Position numbers and translations under genes: made by a program. The notes beneath the pieces were generated by a model, which saw nothing but the letters and a program-made list of their open reading frames with translations, made no database searches and was not told where the DNA came from. A DNA stretch of 64,000 nt from Tubulanus polymorphus (taxonomy: Eukaryota > Nemertea > Palaeonemertea > Tubulaniformes > Tubulanidae): the NCBI RefSeq assembly GCF_964204645.1, contig NC_134034.1, positions 1,954,072-2,018,071 of the forward strand, given 5' to 3'. This document shows positions 23,311 through 34,785 of this stretch, piece by piece. The number at the start of each line of letters is the position of its first letter. Position 1 is the first letter of the stretch.

Positions 23311-23929
23311 CAACTTAATTGACCCCAATCAGTCGCTTGCCAGAAGATTATATGAATGAACCGGAACCGAATTTCCAAATTATATACTTCAATTTAGAAA
23401 AAAAAATTATGTAAACTCGACCGCCGATCACGCAACTATATCTGTACTTTCCTGCATGTGTGGTGGATTTGTAAGGGACACCAATTCAAATCAATCAAAC
23501 TAAATCTACCAGTCTATTATGCATGGTTATGAGATAATCAAAGCTTTCTCAAACCTCAGTGGTCAGGCTCTGTCTGACAAACATCTTGACTTAATATGCT
23601 CTCTTCCCATTGTCATTTCACTAGCCAGAACTCTGGTGGTGAGAAGTCTGGTGATAGCACCATCCAGAATCCGACTCCGGGACTGAGTCCGATGACACCC
23701 GTGGACGTTCCAACAACATCATTACCTAGTCAACACGCGAGACAAACAACTTGGAGGATGAAGACATCAACATATACCCGAGAAAAACTACAATAAACTT
23801 TCGGACTATTTATACGGAAAAAACGACCCAACAAAATTATGTAAACTCGACCGCCGATCACACGACTATATCTGTACTTCGATTTCAAAAAAAGACCAAG
23901 GAAATGTTTAGACAAAATTCTTCAACCTT

Positions 23930-24790
23930 GTAAACTTTCGGACTACATGAAAAAAAAATACCAAAGAAATGTATAACTTAGACGAAATTATCTTATTGTA
24001 AACTTTCGGACTACATGAAAAAAAAAATACCAAAGAAATGTATAACTTAGACGAAATTATGTTATTGTAAACTTTAGGACTACATGAAAAAAAAAATACC
24101 AAAGAAATGTATAACTTAGACAAAATTATCGTATTGTAAACTTTCGGACTACTTGAAAAAAAAATACCAAAGAAATGTATAACTTAGACGAAATTATCTT
24201 ATTGTAAACTTTCGGACTACATGAAAAAAAAATACCAAAGAAATGTATAACTTAGACGAAATTATCTTATTGTAAACTTTCGGACTACATGAAAAAAAAA
24301 ATACCAAAGAAATGTATAACTTAGACGAAATTATGTTATTGTAAACTTTAGGACTACATGAAAAAAAAAATACCAAAGAAATGTATAACTTAGACAAAAT
24401 TATCGTATTGTAAACTTTAGGACTACATGAAAAAAAAAATACCAAAGAAATGTATAACTTAGACAAAATTATCGTATTGTAAACTTTCGGACTACATGAA
24501 AAAAAAATACCAAAGAAATGTATAACTTAGACGAAATTATCTTATTGTAAACTTTCGGACTACATGAAAAAAAAATACCAAAGAAATGTATAACTTAGAC
24601 GAAATTATCTTATTGTAAACTTTCGGACTACATGAAAAAAAAGATACCAAAGAAATGTATAACTTAGACGAAATTATCTTATTGTAAACTTTCGGACTAC
24701 ATGAAAAAAAAGATACCAAAGAAATGTATAACTTAGACAAAATTATCTTATTGTTAACTTTCGGACTACATGAAAAAAAATACCAAAGAA
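23930..24790. repeat. 68-69-bp satellite, 13 copies
   Basis: Unit begins GTAAACTTTCGGACTACATG, runs through a poly-A of 8-10 and TACCAAAGAAATGTATAACT, and ends TAGACGAAATTATCTTATT. Copies start at about 23931, 23998, 24066, 24135 and so on to 24753. Variation in A-run length shifts the frame, so long minus-strand ORFs here (SKLYISLVFFF repeats) are by-products. Confidence 0.93.
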
Positions 24791-26816
24791 ATGTATTATA
24801 AAAATGTATAACTTAAGGTCAACCAACTTAGATGATCATCTCCGATAACGAACCCAGCAATCATGAAAGGTAACTTGATATATGTGGAATTATTTCGATT
24901 TATTCTAAATGTAATGTTTGTGATAACAGGACATCATCTTTTTATGATTGCAGCTAAGTTTCAACTATCAGAAAAAGCCCAGCTGGAGATCAACTACTCG
25001 TCCAAAATCTACAAACTGGAACTGTGCACAGAAAAGGCCAGAACTGAACCCAGCAATCTTTATTACCGGTATATATAGATTTCAGGCCTCATATGAATAT
25101 CATTTAATAAGTGACTATCATCAAAATCTATTTACCGGTCCACATGGCTGATCTTTTATCTTTACTAGTTTTAAACAGTGATGAACTAGTCCTACTACTG
25201 CAATTGATTATTGGGGTTTAATTCGGCAATTGACGTCAATGAATTTTGCTTTGTAAAAAACATTGTTGCTTGTTATTTGAAATGACATGTAAATTATGAT
25301 AGATCTGTCTGAAATGTTTTGCTTTCTTCACTTTGTTTCAGCTAAACTACATCTCAGATAATGGTCTGAAGGATTACTGATTGACCCATTTGCTGATGAA
25401 AACTGCAGAAGCCCAGGTGATAAGTTGAGGAGCCAGCGACGGATTAATCACTCAACGATGGATTCTTCTACAATCGATGATTTCTATAAAACTTTTATCA
25501 GGTGCAGCAAAGACAATAGTGAATCTTATAAACACTGATTCGAGCAGCAAAACTAATGGATTATCTCATAAACACTGATTCAGGATAAACAATGTTTTAA
25601 AAGCAGCAAAGACAATAGTGTATCTTATTAGGAGCAGCATAGATAATAGAACATCTTATAAACACTGAGATCCAGGAGCGGTGAAGACAATCGCGGATTT
25701 CTGTAGTAAAGTATTGATTTTTACTTATCACCTTTTTCAAACCAGTCTGATGGATAATATAGTGTTTTCGAGGAAACTATTTTATGATTTGTTATGCAAT
25801 GTGAGAGTCTAATAAAAGCTAAGCTCCATTAATTCAAGATATTGGTCTTCGATCCTAAGTTGATAGATAAGTCTAGTTAGGTTAGTCACTAGGTGTAAAT
25901 GTTGGCGTCGAGCGCCTAGTTTGGACTCGTAGGTCTGTTCGAGTTAACGCCTAAACTGAGATATAGTTTCAACTTGATATTGTGAGTTTAATCTTCGAAC
26001 TTACCATAGTTAAACATAGTCAACTGTGGCTATTTGTCTGTATAGATATCACGTAGTTAGGAAACATAGAACATAGCGTTAGACCAGTGTTGACGTACAA
26101 ATATCAAGTATTTGCTGAATTGTAGATGTACTAATTTGATGGCATTGATATTTTCGGAAGGCCCATGTAACCAATTTGACAAATGAATCGTAGATGTCGA
26201 TTTTCACATCGACCTTTAAGCCTCCATCAATCTGTTTGATGATCATAGCTACGTATTTGAAAAAAAGCTTTATTTGAAGGGAGACCATTATTTACATTTG
26301 AGAGGTTTAGCTAGGATTAACAAGGCATAAAGTTATAGCTAGGACTAATTTTGAACGTTTTAACATCGTTTATAGCTGTTTGAACTTCTTTTATTGTATA
26401 TCACGAGATGGCTCTCGTGAATAATCACTTTAGCTTCAAATCGGGTGTATAATGATTATTAAGGAGTGGCAGTGAATCAGTAGCGCTTTTTTAGAAAGGG
26501 CCCAGAACTTTACAGTGAAAAAATGCCTGCAGTTGTAAATAGAGAAGTTTAAATGATACATAATACAAAATACAAGTTCATAAATTGATAACAAAATAAA
26601 TAAGAAAAAACCAATAAATAATGAATAGTAAATAATACAAAATACAAGCACATGAATAAATAGATAATATAAAAAAATAGATTAAAAATAATAAACAACA
26701 ATACAAACAAACAACAAATTAATATTCTATTTACATGAAAAGGCATTTTTTCAAATATTTATCAACAAGGTTCTTCATTTATCGAACAACCTTCCCTAAG
26801 TATAGCGAAAACCCGA

Positions 26817-26960
26817 GATCTTTTCTGTTGTTATTCAAAGCATTCTATCGGACTCAGTTATTGTAATGAACAAAACAAATAACCATAAACCTTAACTAAA
26901 TCGAACACACTTAAAAAAATAACTGATATGATAGAATGCTTTGAATAACTGTGATGAAAG
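26817..26960. mobile_element. Palindromic element of ~140 bp
   Basis: TTATTCAAAGCATTCTATCG at about 26831 pairs with GATAGAATGCTTTGAATAA at about 26930-26949. Confidence 0.6.
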
Positions 26961-29089
26961 ATCGGCCCTCCTTTGAACTAGCCGCGCTCAATCACTGCTG
27001 TGACTGTTGATTGTTATACTGGGGTAGACTAACTATCTAAAATCTGGTTAATACATTTTGCTTTTTAGAACGAATGTAAAACAGCTATAAACTTAAGTTA
27101 TTGACGTCATTGATCCGTTACCGATTGTATAATTATGTTGATGTTTTCGAAGCTGCCAGAAAAAACGTCACAATACTTAGTAGTGTTTAATGTCAAGGTG
27201 TTTGGACATCTTTAAGACAAGGCAAAGTGGGCAAAATTCTAGTTTTCTAGTGAAAGTAATGATTAGTTGATACTATGATTTCCAGAGTGAATCTGTATGT
27301 CTCATCTCTAGTTTTAATGCTTTTATGTCGGAGACTGTTATTGTAACACATAACGCATGTTTGGAAATTAGGAACTTGCATCACGATTCCTCGATTAAGA
27401 TATTATTGTTGTGTGAATAAAACGATGTACATTTTCATCATTCGTGTCGAAACTTTTCAGTTGTTAAGCTTTATAGCAACAATTCCACTGTGGTGCTTTT
27501 CAGTGGTTCATAAGATACTGATTTAATTAAGGCCTTGTCTAAAATAGCAGGAGCATAGAATAGAAGGAGCAGTTTCTTGAGGATACAGTGCTAATTGGTC
27601 AATTGTCCTAGCTTTGTTTTGATTATCGGTTTAACCACGTCTGTGTGGGGCCTGTCATATCTGGACAAGAAGAATTTATGATCTTTATATTGAGTTGTAT
27701 TTATATCTACTATCCAAGTTGAATAATACAATTAAGAAGTTACCGAATACCGCAGCTTCGCCAATCAAACCATATTTATATGAAAATACTTGATTTATCT
27801 TAAATTGTCACAAAGAAAAACCTTTATGATAGTTTGCAGGGTTTGATCTAATGAATAAATGCCACTTGACATTGGGGCAAGCATATGTAATATCACTTGC
27901 CCCCTCAAAAATCAACTTGCCGAGCAGTCCAATTGTGACCCAAATCATCCCTTGCATTGAGTGGGATAAAAGGTTTGAGATATAGAATTACTCAAGCCCG
28001 GTGGACGAGTGATAATGATAACCTACATGCCCTAATGAAAATATACTTGTCCCGGGCAATTGGACTAGTGCTTAGATCAGATCCTGCTTTGTTTCAAATG
28101 TAACATTTGTGAAATAAGCTAGTTGATAATGTTTGAAGAAATCTCTTAAAAACGAGGAAAATTTGGCAATGTTTTTAGTTTACTTGTAATAATTAAGATT
28201 AATTAGTTAACCTTAAGCTTTCCAGAGTGAGTGAATTTGTAGGTTTAATGTTTTTATTTTGAACTGTTTTTAAATAACTCATTTAGCGGGTATAATTGTT
28301 GTGTAAGAATAAAACGACAAACATGTTTGTCATTCATATAAAAACTTTTCTTCTGTGTGTATTGCAACTATATGTATTTTCACTGTGCTGCTTATCAATG
28401 GTTCATAAAATACTATTTTCATTAAGGCCCTTATATGGATCAAAGTTTACAATTCTTTGTGAATTTTACTCATTTTCCTATTGATGCAAATTGTATAAAT
28501 CAGCTGTAGTGGAAATGTATCGTAGATAAAGACTTCGAAATTCCTTACATGTAACTTTTATGGTTTTAAGTTAGTACAATTTCATATAGGGTAATAGTAC
28601 TATCAAAATCTGAGAAAATAAGCTAAAAGTTAATAATATATGTGATGATATGTTAATGATATGTGAAAATAAAATGATGTAAAAAATGTATATCAGATCG
28701 ATTACTTAATCCTACGCTTTCCAGAGTATTTGGCCAGGTTTATCTCTGGTTTTAGTGCGGGGAGCCATGGACAATTGAGTCCATGGTTGGGCCATAGACT
28801 TTTTTTAGTCTATGGTTGGACCATGGCGTATAAACTCTCGTTTATAGTTTATACGCCTATAGTGGTTGGACTAGTTGTTTTTTAAAGTCCACGTGTTTGA
28901 GGAGCTTGCATTATAATTCCTCGAGCACTCCTGGCATTTTGTATAATTGTTGTATGAGAATAAATATGATTGATTTGTCCTTCGTTTAGTTAAGTTTGAT
29001 ATAGCAAATCCTGGATTGAGGCCTATCGTTTAACTACAGATAAACTGATTTAATGAAGAAATTAAATCGATTTAAGAGTTAAACCTGAA

Positions 29090-29255
29090 ACTCCTGTGTT
29101 TTATTCTCGCAATCTACTTCTTTTTTTTCAACCAAAAAAATAATCCCACCAACTGGTCTGTCGACAAGCTTAGATGCGATTATATCAATAGCACAAAACC
29201 ATACGTTCCGACACTGCACATTTACACTTGGCCCGTTGACGGTTGTTGACGCTCA
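29090..29255. repeat. Duplicated segment (copy at 31372-31535)
   Basis: Both copies share ACTCCTGTGTTTTATTC, CCCACCAACTGGTCTGTCGA, AGCTTAGATGCGATTATATC and CCATACGTTCCGACACTG, with a small deletion (CACATTTACACTT) in the right copy. Confidence 0.85.
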
Positions 29256-29266
29256 ACTCGCAACAA

Positions 29267-29368
29267 CAGGGGCTCGTCACGATAGCTGGGGGTCCAAAAT
29301 CAAAGATTTGACCCAGTATCCTTGGTACCACCTATAAAAAAGACCCCCGCTATCGTGACGAGCCCCTG
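29267..29368. mobile_element. Short hairpin element
   Basis: CAGGGGCTCGTCACGATAGC at the left end is the reverse complement of GCTATCGTGACGAGCCCCTG at the right end, with GGGGGTC / GACCCCC just inside. Confidence 0.8.
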
Positions 29369-30027
29369 TGCTCGCAACTGGCAATGTCGTTTCAGGGCTT
29401 CCATACTATACGCAATAAAAAAAATTTGTATTCGAATTTATCTACCGTACCGCCATCTATCGTATAGAAAAAGAACCAATTGTGAAGCACTGCGCTGCTA
29501 CATACACGAATCCAGTACAGAAATTCGCTGCAGGCAGCCAGTTTCTACTGCCGTTTAGGATTTCACCAGGTTTTCGACGAAAGACCGCAGTCATAAAAAA
29601 TCTTCTTCATAATAAACAACCAGGGCCCATAAACATAGGGCTGACTGCACGTTAGTACGGGACTTAGTTTGTGTTACGAGCGTGAATAGACTCAATTGAC
29701 CTGGCGTATAGTGAATTCCCTCAGTACCCACCCACGATCATTCGACTGTGACCATGTGAAATCTGAGCCCACAAATCGCGTCAATGTATTACGACATAGG
29801 CTACTGAATGAAACATAATGTGATTCATACCTTACACAGCCAAATCTCCAATCGTTAACCACAAATTGCAAACCAACCCGTGTGAACAGTTGTTCCGGGC
29901 CAAAAATGCTTGTGTGATTGCGGCTATTGAAGAACTTGAAATGAAAAACATAATTTTAGTTTTTTGATCATCGATCAAAATTATGTTCTATCAATTCTCA
30001 CAAATTACATGATGTGGAATCGGTAGT

Positions 30028-30222
30028 TTATCCAGTTCTGCGTGGTCCGAAGTTGTATTTTGGAGGTTTAGCTACATGGTAGTCGAATCTAATACGACGG
30101 CGAGCGAGATCATGAGCGAGTTCTTCTTCGCTTGAATCATCAATCGCGTCTTTAGCGTTCACCAACGACCACAAACAGATCACTAACAGCATGAACGGAA
30201 GTAAACTTCTCAACATTTTCAT
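30028..30222 (-). CDS. Small secreted peptide precursor, 64 aa
   Basis: The ORF starts MKMLRSLLPFMLLVICLWSL and continues VNA, a clear signal peptide with likely cleavage after A23. Next is an acidic stretch (KDAIDDSSEEELAHDLA), then RRR and a basic, cysteine-free tail IRFDYHVAKPPKYNFGP followed by RRTG and the stop. Signal, acidic pro-piece, multibasic site and basic tail is the layout of many neuropeptide and antimicrobial peptide precursors. It has gene structure: acceptor TTTGTAG|CG at 30233 and, upstream on the same strand, a 5'UTR exon ending GAAG|GTAAGT at 30648, with ATATAAA at about 30697-30703 as a possible TATA box. Another donor (GATGG|GTGAGT, near 30364) would give an alternative start MMASTLMKM in the same frame. 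I do not recognise the family. Confidence 0.7.
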   Translation of the reverse strand: MKMLRSLLPFMLLVICLWSLVNAKDAIDDSSEEELAHDLARRRIRFDYHVAKPPKYNFGPRRTG

Positions 30223-30647
30223 CAGCGTTGACGCTACAAATTGAAAATTTATGTTTTAATATTATCATCGTTATAATTATCTAACTTTGCCGATAGAGAG
30301 AATCCTGATTTCATTTGTGCAATTAATTTTAAGAGTCTACAGTTTAATCATGATTAAAACTCACCCATCATTTTAATAGTTGTTTTGGTGACAAATCACA
30401 GATTTATACGAGCGATTTATAAACCTAAAATAAAGACAAATACATCGGTGATATTTTGGACTGATTTTTAGCAGTCATCACCGAATATTCAATACATCTC
30501 TAATTGATCGTCAAGAACCTACATCTGATTCTAGTTAAACTTAACAGAAATAAACGCATTCAATTTCTACAATTAGAATCGAGTTTTGATGATTTAATCT
30601 GATCAATGTTGACTCGATGATTCAACAGCATCAAAATGAACTTACCT

Positions 30648-30720
30648 TCGAATACGAACGATTCCAAGTTGATGAAATGTTGATGAAACTGATTGGTTTA
30701 TATTGACTGCGTCTGCGCCA
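30648..30720 (-). promoter_or_regulatory. Promoter and 5'UTR exon of the secreted peptide gene
   Basis: In transcript sense a TATAAA-like box (AATATAAACC) is followed some 45-55 nt later by GAAG|GTAAGT, a strong donor. The short first exon is therefore about 25 nt long and non-coding. Start site position is inferred. Confidence 0.45.
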
Positions 30721-30792
30721 CCTGCCTCTCATCTCACACTGTCAATCATTGTCAGAAATTGACAAACCAGAAATTGACAATTGATTCAATAG

Positions 30793-31054
30793 TTGGCAAA
30801 TCTGGTTTATGATTTCAAATTCAAACTCTGCAGGAAATTTTGGATGCGTGCGAAAAATTCATTCAACCAAAAATAGAAATAAAAGATTTCTCGATCTACA
30901 ATCTTTAGACCCTGCCCCCCCTCGTCTGTCCCCTCACAGACACCGCCATACTCTCAGGCCTCTATTCGTTCTGTTTACAGTCGAATGGATTTTTTGCACG
31001 CATCCAAAATTTCCTGCAGAGTTTGAATTTGAAATCATAAACCAGATTTGCCAA
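30793..31054. mobile_element. Long-TIR MITE
   Basis: TTGGCAAATCTGGTTTATGA at the left end pairs with TCATAAACCAGATTTGCCAA at the right; the ~80-bp arms also share TTCAAACTCTGCAGGAAATT and its complement. The ~100-bp centre is unrelated. It lies just upstream of the secreted peptide promoter. Confidence 0.88.
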
Positions 31055-31335
31055 CATCTGACATTTCTGGTGGGCTATGTCTGTGCGAATCTGACATTTC
31101 TGGCTGTCTGGCGGGCTATGTCTGTGCGAATTTGACATTTCGGGCTCTCTGGCGGGCTACGTCTGTGCGAATTTGACATTTCCGGCTGTCTGGCGGGCTA
31201 TTTCTGTGCGAATTTGACATTTCGGGCTGTCTGGCGGGCTATTTCTGTGCGAATCTGACATTTCGGGCTGTCTGGTGGGCTATTTCTGTGCGAATCTGAC
31301 ATTTCTGGCTGTCTGGCGGGCTATGGCGAGACGAA
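31055..31335. repeat. ~41-bp minisatellite, about 7 copies
   Basis: Unit contains TCTGACATTTCGGGCTGTCT and GGCGGGCTATTTCTGTGCGA. It directly abuts the right end of the preceding MITE, whose terminal CATCTGACATTTCTGG sequence it repeats. Confidence 0.88.
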
Positions 31336-32199
31336 TCTGAGCGTCTCATCTCTAGTTTTAATGCTTTAAATTCCGAAACTCCTGTGTTTTATTCCTGCAA
31401 TCTTTTTTTCAACCGAAAAAAAAACAATCCCACCAACTGGTCTGTCGACAAGCTTAGATGCGATTATATCAACAGCACAAAACCATACGTTCCGACACTG
31501 GGCCCGTTGACGGTTGTTGACGCTCAACTCGCAACTGGCAACTACTAAACTGTTTTTAAATAATCCATTTAGCAGGGTATCTAATTGTTGTGTAAGAATA
31601 AAACGACAAACATGTTCGTCATGTAAAAACTTTTCAATTGTTTAATTACGTGTATTGCAACTATATGTATTTTCACTGTGGTGCTCATCAATGGTTCATG
31701 AAATACTATTTTCATTAAGGCCCTTATATGGATTAAAGTTTACAATTCTTTGTGTATTTTTGTCAATTTCCTATTGATGCAAATTGTATAAATCAGCTGT
31801 ATTGGAAATGTATCGTAGATAAAGACTTCGAAATACCTTACATGTTACGAGTTTTACTAAAACAAAGCACTGCTAAAAACGAAGACTATATGCACCCGAG
31901 AAAACCAACCAACGCTTCACTGGCATACGTGAAAGAGCTAAATCTTTCGAAACTAAATGTAAATAACTAAATTGATAAATAAGGGACGCATTCCGATGAA
32001 TTTCAATAGGGTTCGAGATTTTATTACTGCATTGAATGTTTTGAAAGTTCTGAAGAGAAAGCTTCGTTCGGAAGTTACTTTGTACCAAAGGCAGAAAGTT
32101 TCATATGCGATAGCAAAATGGACTTCACTAAAGCGAAAGTCCGTAAAAAATAAAGCTTGTTCTTTGTCGTTTGTTTTGAATCAGTGCTAGTAACGGCCA

Positions 32200-32380
32200 T
32201 ATTGGGGCAGTTGCCGCCCCCCTCGGTAGAATGCAATACCATAGCTGCATTAAAACAAATGCCCCACATTTCAGCCCATGCCAAGGTCCTGTTGTAGGGC
32301 GTGCTGGTCCTCGATGGAGTTTATCTCTCTAAACAACAGGCAGTCATCTGCGAAAATTCTTGGCAGATCAGTCTCAAACG
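32200..32380 (-). pseudogene. LINE reverse transcriptase fragment (FADD motif)
   Basis: Minus-strand translation gives IFADDCLLFREINSIEDQHA then LQQDLG and, after a frameshift, AWAEMWGICFNAAM. FADD is the catalytic YADD-type motif of non-LTR reverse transcriptases, and the following helix matches the usual ED...LQ.DL..L..WA..W.M.FN...C pattern. It is frameshifted and truncated. Confidence 0.75.
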
Positions 32381-32819
32381 AACGGGTTCGAACCCGGGAC
32401 TCGCGGAGCACAGAAATAAAACGAAAAAACGAAGCTTCAATTATATTTTCTAACAGTAGAGATTTTTATTCAGCGTTTTTTGAAGATTTGCACATTAATA
32501 AATCCAGATTCATACAACCAGCGAGTATAATAATAGAGTTTATAATCAATGACTCTTAGTGTATTACAGCACACGCACTACATAGAAATTTACCCATTAA
32601 ACATTTCTACTTACTTTAAAGCAAGGTGAACGCGATATTTTACACAAACGTGCGTCGCAAATGTGTTTAAATTTATAGGATGAAAGTAGAATTTACCATT
32701 TTTCCGCCGCAATCGCAATATTGCATTCAATCTCTTATTCTCGAATACTTCTTACTGACCCTCTAATTACATGTCATATACTATATAAACTAGACCATTT
32801 CTGAACCGTAGATATCGCA

Positions 32820-33110
32820 GGCTGCCTCCTTAATCCCCCTATGACATCATCGAATTACTAATTTGATCTACAGACTCTTCTAGAAAAGATGGCCGCCTCC
32901 ATGAAGTCCCCGATGACATCATCGAATCAACTGGCTATTTTCGCTATAAGCACCTCCAGAGAAGATGTCTTCCTCCATAAATCCCCCTATGACATCATCA
33001 AATTGATCACTAGCAATTTGATCTATAGGCACTTCCAAAGATGTCTGCCTCCATAAATCCACCTATGACATCATCAAATTGGGCGATTTTCGGAGGTAGC
33101 CTTATTTCTA
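32820..33110 (-). repeat. GATGTCAT element array
   Basis: Four copies in reverse orientation, each with CCCCCTATGACATCATCAAA or a close variant. Confidence 0.85.
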
Positions 33111-33775
33111 CAGTCTTCAGATACGGCCCGGTTTGGAAGTGATTATTTCACCTATAAGTAGAGAAAGCCTTGATACGTGTGGGTGAATGAGGAATGAGCC
33201 CGGGAACAATTCAATAGATATCTTCGGCCTGGATTTAAAGACCGCGTATCGAAATCCCAGGATTGAAATTCTAACCAAAGCCCATAGATCATACATCATA
33301 CAAATTACATATGTTGGATATATATTAATATAAATATTAATATTAATTACGGTGCAGGAGCGACATTTTTCTGGGTCCCGAATTTCAAACGAACTATAAA
33401 AAGCACCGAATCATCGAATAGGTCGATTATTTCTCTAAAAACGCAGCCATGAAAATAACCTAAGAGAGGTGTTCGATTAAGAAGCGGGGAAAAAACCCGG
33501 CGATATCCGAAAAATTATTGTGAATTAAGTTAGCGAAAAATAAGAAAACATACCGGTCATTTTACTGGCAGTTTTAAACCCTTTCGTACGCGCGATCGCA
33601 CAGTTTGCGCGGTGAGCAGACGCATATTTCGCGGCGAAGAAAATGTGAGAAAAAATGCGTTAAAAAAAAAAACAAACCTCTGAGAAAAAAAGGTCATTCA
33701 TTTGTTACGTACGCATAAGGTGAGGGAGGGGGGGGGGGTAAGTGCGTACTATAACGCTTAGACTAAATAGTAACA

Positions 33776-33957
33776 ATACCTTGCTTCTCCTAACCGGCCG
33801 ATCGAAGATTTTGTAAACTGCAATGAAATTTGTCATCAGTTCATTCCTTTGACCGTCGGGTCTGTAATTGTAAGCTTGATCGTGATTGTACCGGGTAGAG
33901 ATAGGCGGCCGGCCGGGTCAACTTTTAAGCTCAGCAGAAATAAGTAACAAGGTATCG
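33776..33957. mobile_element. MITE, TACCTTGTTTCTCCGC family (copy 2)
   Basis: ATACCTTGCTTCTCC at the left and TAACAAGGTAT at the right; internal GGCGGCCGGCCGGGTCAACT is shared with the copies at 482-700 and 60403-60627, where its orientation differs. Confidence 0.75.
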
Positions 33958-34201
33958 ATTTTTTTCTGGCCTCGAGTATAGTATCGGGAAAAATGGCCGA
34001 TTTGGCGAATAAGGCGTCGAGAAATCGAGATTTCACGCGTACGCAACAAAATGAACGATCTGAAATTAATAAACATATCCTTCACGCATAGAACACACCA
34101 TACATATATACGAACAACCGAACACCGATGTAGTAGACTTAACTACTAAAACCCAGACTTACTTAAAACCGAAATTATACACAAAATATTCAATGATATT
34201 A

Positions 34202-34205
<4 letters not shown>

Positions 34206-34239
<34 letters not shown>

Positions 34240-34241
34240 TA
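34206..34241. repeat. (TAA)n microsatellite
   Basis: About 12 uninterrupted TAA units. Confidence 0.9.
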
Positions 34242-34544
34242 ATTATCGATATCTATATATATCTATATATTACAAAAGCATTCTTCAGCGACAAACAATT
34301 CATGCTAATTTCTCGGATTCTACGGTTTGACACACGTAAAGCAGTTTTCGTTTTTATTATTAAATATTTAAATATTTTTTTCGAATATAATGAAATGACG
34401 TTTAATTGTCTCTATTTACACGAACGCGAGTTGAGAAACGAGAGAAAACAAAAAAAAACAAAAACATGTCAAGCGAAAAAATGACGATCGCTTCGCGAAA
34501 TTGAAAAACTTGCTGCCGAAATCAGTTCCGATTTTACGGTTTAA

Positions 34545-34785
34545 CCCTATCAGTGCGTCTGCACCGCAGTGCGGTGTATGAATCGCTGATGGATTTTGCT
34601 AGTACACAGCACTACGGTGTATTGACGTCATTAGTAATTCATTTTTATCTCTATTGAAAGACGGCAGCACCTGTCAAACATAGTGAAATATTAGTGACTA
34701 ACGATACACCGCACTGCGGTGTAGACGCATTATAGTGGTATTCCCGTTATTCAACACACTAGGGTGGAATTTTTTAAAATTTCTT
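34545..34785. mobile_element. TTAA MITE, CCCTTTCA family (copy 2, right end lost)
   Basis: Begins TTAA|CCCTATCAGTGCGTCTGC and follows the 4161-4441 copy through CACTAGGGTGGAATTTTT, then stops; the GAAAGGG right end is missing. Confidence 0.75.

Larger units (their letters stand above)
17320..25816 (+). other. Candidate plus-strand multi-exon locus with duplicated terminal-exon modules
   Basis: Exon-like segments with good acceptors and open reading lie at 18476-18558 (TPKKLKKMMLGDDYRRCQ..), 18641-18693 (STKPKKTKKYFDFEKK then stop), 19575-19633 (KLHLGKIDLKKTLTIDEY then stop), 23615-23796 (QNSGGEKSGDSTIQNP.. then stop) and 24954-25078 (KFQLSEKAQLEINYSSKIYK.. then stop). An upstream open segment at 17321-17385 ends G|GTATGT, and 17431-17510 reads MLPWILLAIFAALPLLLLFL, a membrane helix. 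AATAAA occurs at 25811-25816. Several modules are paralogous (18735-18900 with 24960-25060; 19384-19640 with 25146-25400). Not all phases can be reconciled, no family is recognised, and some modules are decayed. A long non-coding RNA with duplicated exons is the alternative. Confidence 0.3.
25817..30000. other. AT-rich region with repeated poly(A)-signal modules
   Basis: No coding exon found. Three related segments around 27416, 28299 and 28959, with a fourth at 31598, share TAATTGTTGTGTAAGAATAA-like sequence containing AATAAA. Three of them (27510, 28405, 31700) are followed by AAATACTATTTTCATTAAGG or close relatives. An inverted pair, TTTCTGTTGTTATTCAAAGC (26823) and GCTTTGAATAACTGTGATG (26936), forms another palindromic element. 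Confidence 0.5.
31340..34540. other. Intergenic repeats between the peptide gene and KIF5
   Basis: Contains duplicated poly(A)-module sequence (31550-31850), the LINE fragment, inverted-orientation GATGTCAT elements (32820-33110), a G-tract at 33728-33738, a MITE at 33776-33957 and (TAA)n at 34206-34241. No coding exon was seen. Confidence 0.5.

Noticed and set aside
23908-24740. Minus-strand ORFs encoding SKLYISLVFFF repeats
   Set aside because: They follow the satellite period, and the A-run length changes frame between units; no gene signals.
23930-24790. Evenly spaced repeats that look like a CRISPR array
   Set aside because: The units are head-to-tail with no unique spacers and the DNA is clearly eukaryotic; it is a satellite.
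32370-32410. tRNA T-arm (GGGTTCGAACCCGGG) as an RNA gene
   Set aside because: Only the B-box-like palindrome is present; no A-box or cloverleaf around it.
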